The notes under the pieces: generated by a model
Told to the model about the DNA's origin: nothing
Seen by the model: only the letters and a program-made list of their open reading frames with translations
The model's database searches: none
Program-made: the position numbers and the translations under genes
In this document: piece after piece, positions 34,133 through 41,819 of the stretch
Layout of the letters: each line of letters starts with the position of its first letter
Position numbering within the stretch: the stretch's first letter is position 1
Origin: Candidatus Saccharimonadota bacterium
Lineage (GTDB): Bacteria > Patescibacteriota > Saccharimonadia > Saccharimonadales > Saccharimonadaceae
Direction: 5' to 3'
Assembly (NCBI GenBank): GCA_017460065.1
Contig: JAFUBT010000009.1
Location: 1 to 64,000 of the forward strand
Length of the DNA stretch: 64,000 nucleotides

Positions 34133-34507
34133 ATGATTGCAATCATAGAAGACGATAGGGGCTGGGAAGATTATTACCGGCAATTGCTAGCGGACTATGA
34201 TTTGCGGTGCTTTCACGATGGTTTGGCGGCGGTGCGCTGGATGGACGAGACGTTGCCGGATGTGATTATCCTGGACATCCTGTTGACGGGGCCGACGGGT
34301 TTTGCGGTGTTAAACGAGCTGCAAAGCTACCCCGAATTGGCAAGAGTGCCCGTGATTGTGGTAAGTAGCGTGCAACTATCGCCTCAGGAGCTCGTAAAAT
34401 ACGGCGTAGTGGCTGTTTATGATAAAAGTGAGATGATGCCGGCTGAGTTGCAAAAAAGCGTCCAGGCGGCCTTAGAAGGGGCGAGAGATGGTAAAAAAGC
34501 TGCGTGA
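34133..34507 (+). CDS. Single-domain response regulator
   Basis: 124 residues, receiver domain only. The acidic pair is Asp7-Asp8 (IIEDDRG), the phosphorylation site Asp48 (IILDIL), with VVSSVQ as switch serine and Lys98 (YDKSE). There is no DNA-binding output, as in CheY or Spo0F, so it must signal by protein contact. It follows the kinase by 1 nt and overlaps recO by 20 nt. Confidence 0.88.
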   Translation: MIAIIEDDRGWEDYYRQLLADYDLRCFHDGLAAVRWMDETLPDVIILDILLTGPTGFAVLNELQSYPELARVPVIVVSSVQLSPQELVKYGVVAVYDKSEMMPAELQKSVQAALEGARDGKKAA

Positions 34508-35192
34508 TCAGCGTGTGCGGGCGATTGTCTTACGACGAACGAACTATGGTGAGGCGGACCGGATTTTGCAACTTCTGACGCCGGAGGGAAAGAAGAGCGT
34601 GATTGCGCGAGGCGTACGCAAAGAAAAGTCGAAGCTAGCTGGTGGCATAGAGTTGTTCTCGTTGTCGGATGTGGTAATACATGAGGGGCGCAGCGAGTTG
34701 GGGCTATTGACTAGCGCGCGCCTGATTGAGCATTATGCGGCCTTAGTGTCAGATATTGATCTGATTGAACGGGCGGGGGTGATGCTAAAAGAGGCAGACC
34801 GACGAGCCGAACAGGTGGATTCGCCGGAGTTTTTTGATTTATTACGACAAGCGTTGCGGGCGATGCAGGCGCACGCAGGGGAGAAAGGCGCATGGCGGGA
34901 GCTGTTGCGAGTATGGTGGGTTTTGAATTTGGCGCGGGTGAGCGGCGAGGAAGCGAATTTGCGCTTTGACAATGCAGGGCGAAAATTGGCGGCGGACAAA
35001 ATGTATGTTTGGGATGCCGAAAGCGTGGCCTTGGCGGAGCAGCCAGCTGGTCAAGTGGGCGCAGATCATATTAAGATGATGCGATTGATGGTGTCGGCGC
35101 CAGTAGAGGTGGTCTTGCGGGTGCGGGGTGCTGACCAATTGGTTGATGAGCTAAGCTATATCGCAAAGTGCATCGAGCGGGCAACCCGTTAA
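34488..35192 (+). CDS. recO: DNA repair protein RecO
   Basis: 234 residues. The N-terminal OB fold carries RAIVLRRTNYGEADRILQLL and KSVIARGVRKEKSKLAGGIE, typical of RecO, followed by an all-helical domain. The usual zinc cysteines are absent. RecO loads RecA with RecR. It starts inside the response regulator gene, so it is in the same operon, but a functional link is not implied. Confidence 0.9.
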   Translation: MVKKLRDQRVRAIVLRRTNYGEADRILQLLTPEGKKSVIARGVRKEKSKLAGGIELFSLSDVVIHEGRSELGLLTSARLIEHYAALVSDIDLIERAGVMLKEADRRAEQVDSPEFFDLLRQALRAMQAHAGEKGAWRELLRVWWVLNLARVSGEEANLRFDNAGRKLAADKMYVWDAESVALAEQPAGQVGADHIKMMRLMVSAPVEVVLRVRGADQLVDELSYIAKCIERATR

Positions 35193-35197
35193 TATGG

Positions 35198-35203
35198 TAT
35201 AAT
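35198..35203 (+). promoter_or_regulatory. Leaderless promoter of glyS
   Basis: TGg-TATAAT ends 6 nt before the ATG at 35210. Confidence 0.65.
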
Positions 35204-35209
35204 TTTGGC

Positions 35210-36532
35210 ATGGTGAAAATGGAAGATATTGTCAGTTTGTGCAAGAGGCGGGGATTTATTTGGCAAGGTAGTGACGTTTACGGTGGTATGGCCGGAACTT
35301 GGGATTTTGGTCCTTTGGGCGTAGCTTTGAAGCGTAAAATGATGGATGCTTGGTGGAAGTATTGGGTAGAAGACCGCGACGACATATATGGCGTAGATGC
35401 AGCGATTTTGATGAATCCACGAACCTGGGTGGCCTCTGGGCACACGGCGACTTTTGCTGATCCGCTGGTTGAATGCGGCAACTGTCACGGGCGGTTTCGC
35501 GCCGACAAGATTGCGGAGGGGATTTCTGAGAGCATCACGACAGAAGAATTTCGAGCCTTGCAGGTAAAATGTCCAACTTGCGGGAAAGTCGACTGGGGGG
35601 AGATTCGGAAATTTAACATGATGTTCCAGACGCACGTGGGGCCGGTAGACGACGATAGCTCAATTACTTATTTGCGACCAGAGACGGCGCAGGGGATTTT
35701 TACGAACTACAAGAACGTAGTGGATACGATTTACCCGGACTTGCCGTTTGGTCTCGCGCAGCAAGGGAAGGCCTTCCGGAATGAAATTTCGCCGCGTGAT
35801 TTCATTTTGCGTGATCGCGAGTGTTCGCAGATGGAGATTGAGTACTTCGTAGCGCCAGACACTTGGGAAGCGGAATTTGAGAAACTCTTGCGGCAGCAGC
35901 ACGAGTTTTTGGGTGATGCGATGGGATTGGATATGGCGCGCGTACATGATCGCGAAGTCGAGGAGTCGGACCGGGCGCATTACTCGAAACGCACCGTAGA
36001 TATTGAATTTGATTATCCCAATGGCCGCGAAGAGTTAATGGGGCTGGCTTATCGTACGGATTTTGATTTGTTGAACATCCAGCGCGAGAGTGGTAAGAAC
36101 ATGGAGTACATCATGAAAGGCGGTGGCGGTCGCTTTGTGCCGCACGTGATTGAGCCGTCGATTGGCGTGGAGCGCTTGTTCTTGGCAATTTTGGCCTCAG
36201 CCTATACCGAAGATAAAGTGAATGGCGAAAAGCGCGTGGTGCTGCGTCTAGCAGAGCATTTGGCGCCTTACCGTTTCTGTGTGTCACCACTCTTGAAAAA
36301 TAAGCCGGAATTAGTGACAAAGGCGCAGGAAGTTTACGCACAGCTCCGGCAGAAATATGGCAATGTAACCTGGGACGATTCGGGAAATATCGGCAAACGC
36401 TACCGCAAGCAAGACGAAATTGGTACACCGAAGTGCGTAGTGGTGGACTTTGACACCATTGAAGACGATACGGTGACGGTGCGCGATCGTGACACGACCG
36501 AACAGCAACGTGTGAAGATTACGGAATTGTAG
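35210..36532 (+). CDS. glyS: Glycyl-tRNA synthetase, dimeric alpha2 type
   Basis: 440 residues from ATG 35210. Class II enzyme of the single-chain alpha2 kind. GSDVYGGMAGTWDFGPLG begins the catalytic domain, CGNC and CPTC form a zinc-binding insert, MFQTHVGP and YLRPETAQGIF are motif 2 region, and EPSIGVERLFLAILASAY is motif 3. The C-terminal anticodon domain ends the protein. A -10 box exactly 6 nt upstream supports the start. uppS follows after 5 nt. Confidence 0.96.
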   Translation: MVKMEDIVSLCKRRGFIWQGSDVYGGMAGTWDFGPLGVALKRKMMDAWWKYWVEDRDDIYGVDAAILMNPRTWVASGHTATFADPLVECGNCHGRFRADKIAEGISESITTEEFRALQVKCPTCGKVDWGEIRKFNMMFQTHVGPVDDDSSITYLRPETAQGIFTNYKNVVDTIYPDLPFGLAQQGKAFRNEISPRDFILRDRECSQMEIEYFVAPDTWEAEFEKLLRQQHEFLGDAMGLDMARVHDREVEESDRAHYSKRTVDIEFDYPNGREELMGLAYRTDFDLLNIQRESGKNMEYIMKGGGGRFVPHVIEPSIGVERLFLAILASAYTEDKVNGEKRVVLRLAEHLAPYRFCVSPLLKNKPELVTKAQEVYAQLRQKYGNVTWDDSGNIGKRYRKQDEIGTPKCVVVDFDTIEDDTVTVRDRDTTEQQRVKITEL

Positions 36533-36537
36533 GCACT

Positions 36538-37245
36538 ATGGACTATAGCGAATTAAAAATTCCCCGCCACGTAGCACTTATCGTGGACGGGAATGGTCGT
36601 TGGGCGAAAGAGCGAGGAATGTCGCGACTGCGCGGCCATGATGCGGGCTTCGAGAACCTAATGACGTTGAGCAAATATATTTTGTCGAAGGGTATTGAAG
36701 TATTGAGCCTTTATGTCTTTTCGACAGAGAATTTCAAACGCGAGAAGGCTGAAGTGGCGCATTTGATGGAGCTGTTCGTATTGATGTATCGCTCGAAGTT
36801 GCGCGAGTTTCAGGAGAACAATATTCGGGTGGTGTTTTCGGGGCGCGATGAACCTCTGCCGGCGGCCGTGATAAAGGCGCGAGATCGGCTGGTAGCTGAA
36901 ACGGCGAACAACACTGGTGGCACGATTAATTTTTGCTTGAACTATGGTGGACGGGCAGAGATTTTGGATGCTGTTAAAAAAATTGTGGCGAGTGGTGAGG
37001 AGGTGCGCGATTGGCAGGAGGCGGATTTTGCCCACTACCTCTATCAGGATTTGCCGGATGTCGATTTGATGATTCGCACGAGCGGCGAGCTGCGCCTGAG
37101 CAATTTCTTGCTGTGGCAGAATTCTTATGCGGAGTTTTATTTTCCTAAGACGAAGTTCCCAGATTTTCACGAAGCGGACTTTGACCAAGCGGTGCTGGAG
37201 TACACAAAGCGCGACCGCCGCTTTGGTGGAATCAACAAAAAATAA
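36538..37245 (+). CDS. uppS: Undecaprenyl diphosphate synthase
   Basis: 235 residues. HVALIVDGNGRWAKERGMSR holds the catalytic Asp and the diphosphate-binding Arg. YVFSTENFKR and DLMIRTSGELRLSNFLLWQ are the other conserved blocks. It makes the C55 lipid carrier used by MraY, whose gene is at 63367. It shares the glyS transcript. Confidence 0.95.
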   Translation: MDYSELKIPRHVALIVDGNGRWAKERGMSRLRGHDAGFENLMTLSKYILSKGIEVLSLYVFSTENFKREKAEVAHLMELFVLMYRSKLREFQENNIRVVFSGRDEPLPAAVIKARDRLVAETANNTGGTINFCLNYGGRAEILDAVKKIVASGEEVRDWQEADFAHYLYQDLPDVDLMIRTSGELRLSNFLLWQNSYAEFYFPKTKFPDFHEADFDQAVLEYTKRDRRFGGINKK

Positions 37246-37276
37246 AGCCCTTGGCTTGTGCGGGGCTTATTTTTTG
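37237..37276. terminator. Bidirectional terminator
   Basis: AATAAAGCCC and GGGCTTATTTTTT pair between uppS and the convergent RelA/SpoT gene. Confidence 0.75.
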
Positions 37277-38784
37277 CGTTTGCGGCGCTTGGTGGAGGTT
37301 TTTGTCTTGTCGGGGGACTTGTTGGCGTTGGCGGAAGAAGTGGTAATTTTAAAATCTGGCAGAATGGCATGGAGCTGGCTGAGGAGTTTGTGGCGAGCGT
37401 GGCGACTGGAAATTTTGTCGAGCCAGCCGGGGTTGGGTTTGGAGTTTTTGGTGGTGAGGATTTCGACGACGTCGCCCTGTTGGAGCTTGGTCTTGAGGTC
37501 GACCATTTTGCCGTTGACGATGGCGCCGGTGCATTGTGCGCCAATTTCGCTGTGGAGCCGATAGGCAAAATCGAGTGGCATGGAGCCTTTGGGGAGGTCG
37601 ATGATGTCGCCCTTGGGGGTGTAGACGAAGATTTTGTCGGCGAAAAGGTTGAGCTTGAGCTTCTTTTGGTCGATTTTTTCGCCAGCGGTAAGCTTGGCGG
37701 CGGATTCTTGCAGTTCCTTAATCCAGAGGAGGTTGGCGGGTAGTTTGCTGACTCGACCTTCGGTGTAAGCAGAGGTGAGCTTTTGCTCGTTGTAGAAAAA
37801 GGTAGCGGCTAGACCGCGTTCAGCGTAATCGTGCATTTCGCGTGTACGAATTTGGAACTCAACAATCTGTTTGTCGTTAGTAATGACAGTGGTGTGCAGC
37901 GACTGGTAGCCGTTTTGCTTGGGCATGGCGATATAATCTTTGACGCGGCCATCCATGGGATGGAAGAGCGAATGAATGATACCCAATACGAGATAGCAGG
38001 TTGTAGTGTCTTCGACAATAAAGCGCAGGGCGATAATGTCGTAGATACGGTCGATGTTTTGGTCGTATTTGGCGAGTTTTTTATGTAGTGAGTAGATAGA
38101 TTTGACGCGGCCGTCACATTTGTACTTGATGTGCTCGTGTTTGAGCGCTTGCTCGACGGCATTTTGCGCGGCTTGGAGCTTTTTGTTGGCTTTTTTGAGG
38201 CGTTCAGCGGTGAGTTTTTCGAGTTCTTCGTAGCGGCGAGGGTCGACGTACTTAAAGCTGGTTTCTTCGATTTCGACCCGGACGCGCCCCATCTGGAGCC
38301 GGTCGGCTAAGGGCGCAAATACTTCAAGTGATTCGCGGGCGATTTTCTTTTGTTTGTCGGGCGGGAGGGCGCCGAGTGTACGGAGATTGTGAAGGCGATC
38401 GGCCAGCTTGATGATTAAAACACGAATGTCTTGGCCGGTAGCGATTAAGAGTTTGAGCAGATTATCGCCGGTTTGAGGCAAGTATTCGTCGAGATCTTTC
38501 ATACCTTTGCGGGCTTTGCCGAGCTTAGTGACGCCGTTGACGAGGAAGGCGACGTCTTTGCCAAATTGGGCTTCGATGTCTTTGAGGGTAAGGGCGGTAT
38601 CCTCGACGGTGTCGTGTAAGATGCCGGCGATAACGGTATCTTCGTCCATGTTCCATTCCTGGAGGATTTTCATGACGGCAAGCGGGTGCGTGATATATGG
38701 TTCGCCGGTTTTGCGGAGTTGGCCGTCATGAGCCTGGGTGGCAAGGTCGATGGCTTGTTTGACGCGAGGGGAAGCTTTAGTCAT
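37267..38784 (-). CDS. RelA/SpoT (p)ppGpp synthetase-hydrolase, short form
   Basis: 505 residues. The HD hydrolase motif ILHDTVEDT and LADRLHNLRTL are intact, as are the synthetase motifs DYIAMPKQNGYQSLHTTV and EFQIRTREMHDYAERG. The TGS domain (VYTPKGDIIDLPKG) is present. The helical and C-terminal ACT/RRM domains that bind the ribosome are missing; the protein ends soon after TGS with a lysine-rich tail. So it should hydrolyse and make alarmone but lack part of its normal control. Confidence 0.92.
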   Translation of the reverse strand: MTKASPRVKQAIDLATQAHDGQLRKTGEPYITHPLAVMKILQEWNMDEDTVIAGILHDTVEDTALTLKDIEAQFGKDVAFLVNGVTKLGKARKGMKDLDEYLPQTGDNLLKLLIATGQDIRVLIIKLADRLHNLRTLGALPPDKQKKIARESLEVFAPLADRLQMGRVRVEIEETSFKYVDPRRYEELEKLTAERLKKANKKLQAAQNAVEQALKHEHIKYKCDGRVKSIYSLHKKLAKYDQNIDRIYDIIALRFIVEDTTTCYLVLGIIHSLFHPMDGRVKDYIAMPKQNGYQSLHTTVITNDKQIVEFQIRTREMHDYAERGLAATFFYNEQKLTSAYTEGRVSKLPANLLWIKELQESAAKLTAGEKIDQKKLKLNLFADKIFVYTPKGDIIDLPKGSMPLDFAYRLHSEIGAQCTGAIVNGKMVDLKTKLQQGDVVEILTTKNSKPNPGWLDKISSRHARHKLLSQLHAILPDFKITTSSANANKSPDKTKTSTKRRKRKK

Positions 38785-38792
38785 ATATTACT

Positions 38793-38798
38793 ATTATA
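38793..38798 (-). promoter_or_regulatory. Leaderless promoter of the RelA/SpoT gene
   Basis: Minus-strand TATAAT ends 8 nt before the ATG at 38784. The divergent xth promoter starts 12 nt away. Confidence 0.5.
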
Positions 38799-38809
38799 GC
38801 AGCGTAGTA

Positions 38810-38815
38810 TATAAT
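38810..38815 (+). promoter_or_regulatory. Leaderless promoter of xth
   Basis: TATAAT ends 6 nt before the ATG at 38822. Confidence 0.6.
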
Positions 38816-38821
38816 ATTAAG

Positions 38822-39616
38822 ATGAAGATATATTCTTGGAACGTAAATGGCTTGCGAGCAGTGCTGCGCAAAGGAGCGTTGCAGGATTTTGTAGAAAAAT
38901 ATGCACCGGATGTGCTATGTCTGCAAGAGACGAAGGCGCAACAGGGGCAGGCTGAGGTGGATTTTGCGGATTATGAAGAATTATGGAACTCGGCGGAACG
39001 AGCAGGGTATTCTGGCACGGCCATTTTTACAAAGGTAAAGCCAGTGGCGGTGCATTATGATTTTCCGGCGGAAATTGTAGCGCAGATTGATGGCTGGGCA
39101 GATCAATTTGGCGATGCACGCAAAGAAGGGCGCTGTCTGACGGCGGAATTTGCGGATTTTTACTTGGTAAATGTGTACGTGCCGAATGAAAAGGATGATT
39201 TGGGGCGGCTAAAATACCGTGAGCTGGTGTGGGATAAGGCTTTGTTGGCTTATATGAAGCAGCTTGACGCAACGAAGCCGGTATTGGTGTGCGGAGATTT
39301 CAATGTGGCGCACGAAGAGATTGACCTAGCGCGGCCAAAGCAAAACCAAGGGCATGCTGGTTTCACAGCAGAGGGGCGTCAGGGGATGACGAATTATTTA
39401 CAGAATGGCTTTATCGATACTTTTCGGGTCCTACATCCGAATGACGTACGCTATAGCTGGTGGTCTTATCGGGGCGCAGCACGTGCGAACAATGTGGGGT
39501 GGCGGATTGATTACTTTTTGGCGTCGGAGCGCCTCTGCGGACGGATTGTGCGGGCAGAGATTTGCGACGAAGTAATGGGCTCGGATCATTGCCCGATTTT
39601 ACTGGAGTTGACTTAG
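38822..39616 (+). CDS. xth: Exodeoxyribonuclease III / AP endonuclease
   Basis: 264 residues. MKIYSWNVNGLRAVLRKG starts the fold, CLQETKAQ has the metal Glu, YVPNEKDD and CGDFNVAHEEIDLA the active-site Asp and Asn, and SDHCPILLEL the catalytic His. It acts on abasic sites made by glycosylases such as MutM. The -10 spacing supports this start. Its stop overlaps the next start (TAGTG). Confidence 0.95.
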   Translation: MKIYSWNVNGLRAVLRKGALQDFVEKYAPDVLCLQETKAQQGQAEVDFADYEELWNSAERAGYSGTAIFTKVKPVAVHYDFPAEIVAQIDGWADQFGDARKEGRCLTAEFADFYLVNVYVPNEKDDLGRLKYRELVWDKALLAYMKQLDATKPVLVCGDFNVAHEEIDLARPKQNQGHAGFTAEGRQGMTNYLQNGFIDTFRVLHPNDVRYSWWSYRGAARANNVGWRIDYFLASERLCGRIVRAEICDEVMGSDHCPILLELT

Positions 39617-40422
39617 TGGCGGATTTTGATTATTGGCGAAAGCAGGGGGCGAAGCCGCTTTTTCCAGAGGTTGATAGTATGCGACCTGAGCAGCGACGCT
39701 TGGCGGGGAAGATTTTAGTAATTGGCGGTAACAAAGGGGCGTTTTTTGCGGTAGCGCAAGTGGCGCGTGTGGCGCACGAGATTGGGGTGGGCGAGTGCCG
39801 GATTTTGCTGCCAGATTCGTTGAAAAATACCATACCGACTAGTGGGGATGTGTATTTTGCCGAGGCGGAAACGTCGGGTGCTTTTGGGCAAAAATCTTTG
39901 GCCGAAATGCGGCGACAAGCGGCATGGGCTGATGCCGTTGTGTTGGTGGGGGACGTGGGGCGAAATGGCGAGACTTCGGTAGTCTTGGTGGAATTTCTGG
40001 CGGATTTAGATAAACCAGTGTATCTGGCGCGGGATGCGGTTGATGTGGTGATGAGTGATGCGATGAATTGGGCGCTGCGCGAACAGTCTACGGTCATGTT
40101 ACTAACGATGCCGCAACTACAGAAATTATTACGGGCGTTATATTATCCGAAAGTTGTGACCTTATCGATGCCAACTAACCAGTTGGTCGAATTGCTGCAC
40201 AAGTTTACGTTGAGCTACGCGATGGTCGTAACGACGTTGCACAACGAACAGCTGCTGGTGGCGGAGAGGGGCGAAGTAGTGTCGATGCCGCTCGGCGAAA
40301 GTTATTTGACGCCAATTAGTCTATTCGACGGGAGTTTGGTATTGAAGTTTGCTGCGCTGAGTTTATGGAACCCGAGTTGTCGGGATTTGCAAGTCGTGGC
40401 ACGCAGTTGGTTGATGAAATAA
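39616..40422 (+). CDS. YjeF/NnrD-like ribokinase-fold protein
   Basis: 268 residues starting at GTG 39616, which overlaps the xth stop by one base. RLAGKILVIGGNKGAFFAVA followed by ARVAHEIGVGECRILLPDSL resembles the start of the NAD(P)H-hydrate dehydratase domain (NnrD). VLVGDVGRNGETS could be part of the nucleotide site. The usual GTGD catalytic motif near the C-terminus is not evident, so it may be a relative with another role. Cotranscribed with xth. Confidence 0.5.
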   Translation: MADFDYWRKQGAKPLFPEVDSMRPEQRRLAGKILVIGGNKGAFFAVAQVARVAHEIGVGECRILLPDSLKNTIPTSGDVYFAEAETSGAFGQKSLAEMRRQAAWADAVVLVGDVGRNGETSVVLVEFLADLDKPVYLARDAVDVVMSDAMNWALREQSTVMLLTMPQLQKLLRALYYPKVVTLSMPTNQLVELLHKFTLSYAMVVTTLHNEQLLVAERGEVVSMPLGESYLTPISLFDGSLVLKFAALSLWNPSCRDLQVVARSWLMK

Positions 40423-40451
40423 AAACCGCCCCCTTGATAGGAGCGGTTTGA
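40421..40451. terminator. Bidirectional terminator
   Basis: AAAACCGC and GCGGTTT pair between two convergent genes (ends 40422 and 40460). Confidence 0.65.
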
Positions 40452-40459
40452 GGAGGATG

Positions 40460-41482
40460 TTAGTCGCGCTGGGAATGATTGAGCGCGTAGACGCGTTGAT
40501 AGTCTACGGTGACGCTAGCGAGGCTAAAGATGGCTGCCATTAGCATAACAATGAGGCTGAGGCGCGATAAGCCGTTGACCCAAGTGGGAATGGTAATGTA
40601 GGCTGCAGTTAATCCCAACCAAGCACTAAGCAATAGCATGCGGATTTTGTCGACGAAGCTGGCGCCAATGCCGGCGGGGAGTTTGGCGTAGAAGAGGCAA
40701 AACCAGGCCAGAAACAGTAGATCGCGTCCGAGGACGCAAGCGAGTGCAACGCGATAGACGAAGATCCAGTTAGCCGGCATGGCGATGTTAGCGCCGAGAC
40801 CAGTTATCATCACGAAAGTGATGGCCGTGGGATAAAAAATTAATTTATCTCCAAAGGGGTCGAGAGCCTTGCCGAGTTTGGTGCTCTGGCTAAGCTTGCG
40901 GGCTAACATGCCGTCTAGAGCGTCCGTGAGGATGGCACAGATCAATAGTATCGTGGCAACGAGGCTACTGTTAGCGTCAAAAGATTGGACGAAATAGATA
41001 TGCGGTACCAGCAATGCTGCGGCAATGCGTAAGATTGAAACAGTGTTTGGCGCGCCGATGTTGCGGCGGAGGCCATGGCGTGGTAAATCGTCGAGCCAGC
41101 GATGATCCTGCCAATCTAGGGCGAGAATAGCCGTCTTGAGCGCGCAATACGTGCAAGTGCCGGCCAATAGGTAGAGTGTCAGGATAGCAATGCTACCGCT
41201 GACGACGTTTTCGGCGATGAAAGATAGTCCAATGGGTGGCATAGCGATGCCAACAACAACGACGCGCCAGATATTTACCGTTTTGCTGGCGCTTAGGTCA
41301 GCAAGCAAGTCAATCTTGGCGCGAGAGTAGCGAGCGACGATGGTGGTTATTTCGCTGAGTGCGATAATAATCCAAAGATAGCCGCCCGATACAGTGTGCG
41401 GTGTAGCAAACCAGAGTAGACACAGAAACAAGTAGGCGGTCGAGAGACCAATCTCGTCTGTGAAAATGCTGCGGTTTTTCAT
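40460..41482 (-). CDS. CDP-alcohol phosphatidyltransferase family protein
   Basis: 340 residues with about eight TM segments. The family motif is complete: DALDGMLARK, then GKALDPFGDKL, i.e. DxxDGxxAR...GxxxDxxxD. Enzymes of this family make phospholipid head groups (PgsA, cardiolipin or inositol-phosphate types); the substrate cannot be told. It is longer than PgsA (about 190), with an extra N-terminal membrane half. AGGAGG lies before the ATG and a TGc-TATAAT about 50 nt upstream, so this gene has a normal leader. Confidence 0.8.
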   Translation of the reverse strand: MKNRSIFTDEIGLSTAYLFLCLLWFATPHTVSGGYLWIIIALSEITTIVARYSRAKIDLLADLSASKTVNIWRVVVVGIAMPPIGLSFIAENVVSGSIAILTLYLLAGTCTYCALKTAILALDWQDHRWLDDLPRHGLRRNIGAPNTVSILRIAAALLVPHIYFVQSFDANSSLVATILLICAILTDALDGMLARKLSQSTKLGKALDPFGDKLIFYPTAITFVMITGLGANIAMPANWIFVYRVALACVLGRDLLFLAWFCLFYAKLPAGIGASFVDKIRMLLLSAWLGLTAAYITIPTWVNGLSRLSLIVMLMAAIFSLASVTVDYQRVYALNHSQRD

Positions 41483-41611
41483 GTTGATTCCTCCTTTTAA
41501 AGTACGAGACGAGTAGTCTTAAAGTATCCTTTTATTATAGCACGAAAAAGTGATAAAGTCAATAATAACAGGGGTGGAAGCGGGCTTCGCGTTCCCCCCC
41601 CATGTGTAATA

Positions 41612-41640
41612 TAAAATATAGCCCGGTGGGGCTATCTTTT
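41612..41640 (-). terminator. Terminator of tRNA-Leu (CAA)
   Basis: On the minus strand GATAGCCCC and GGGCTAT pair, followed by ATTTTAT. Unlike the plus-strand tRNAs, no long palindrome follows this tRNA. Confidence 0.65.
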
Positions 41641-41645
41641 GAAGC

Positions 41646-41732
41646 TGGTGGGCGAGGAGGGACTTGAACCCTCACGGCATTGCTGCCAACAGATTTTGAG
41701 TCTGTCGTGTATACCAATTTCACCACTCGCCC
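41646..41732 (-). tRNA. tRNA-Leu (CAA)
   Basis: On the minus strand the acceptor GGGCGAG pairs with CTCGCCC, and the encoded CCA is at 41646-41648. The anticodon loop CTCAAAA gives anticodon CAA. The long variable arm (GGCAGCAATGCCG) is typical of Leu. Confidence 0.95.
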
Positions 41733-41806
41733 GATTGGCCGGCGCGTCTGATGCGTATCAGATGTGCTAAGACAGACTTATTCTATCATGAAAATAGCGA
41801 TTGTGC

Positions 41807-41812
41807 TAGAAT
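41807..41812 (+). promoter_or_regulatory. Leaderless promoter of the sortase gene
   Basis: TGc-TAGAAT ends 7 nt before the ATG at 41820. Confidence 0.55.
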
Positions 41813-41819
41813 AAGAGCA

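Noticed and set aside
34733-34999. Minus-strand reading of 88 codons inside recO
   Set aside because: It is the shadow of a well-supported recO gene, without promoter or ribosome site.
41571-41602. GC-rich hairpin GGAAGCG/CGCGTTCC with a C8 run as a further repeat copy
   Set aside because: It lacks the ACTCG...CGTTACGT core and the second arm of the palindromic family, and it has no T run.
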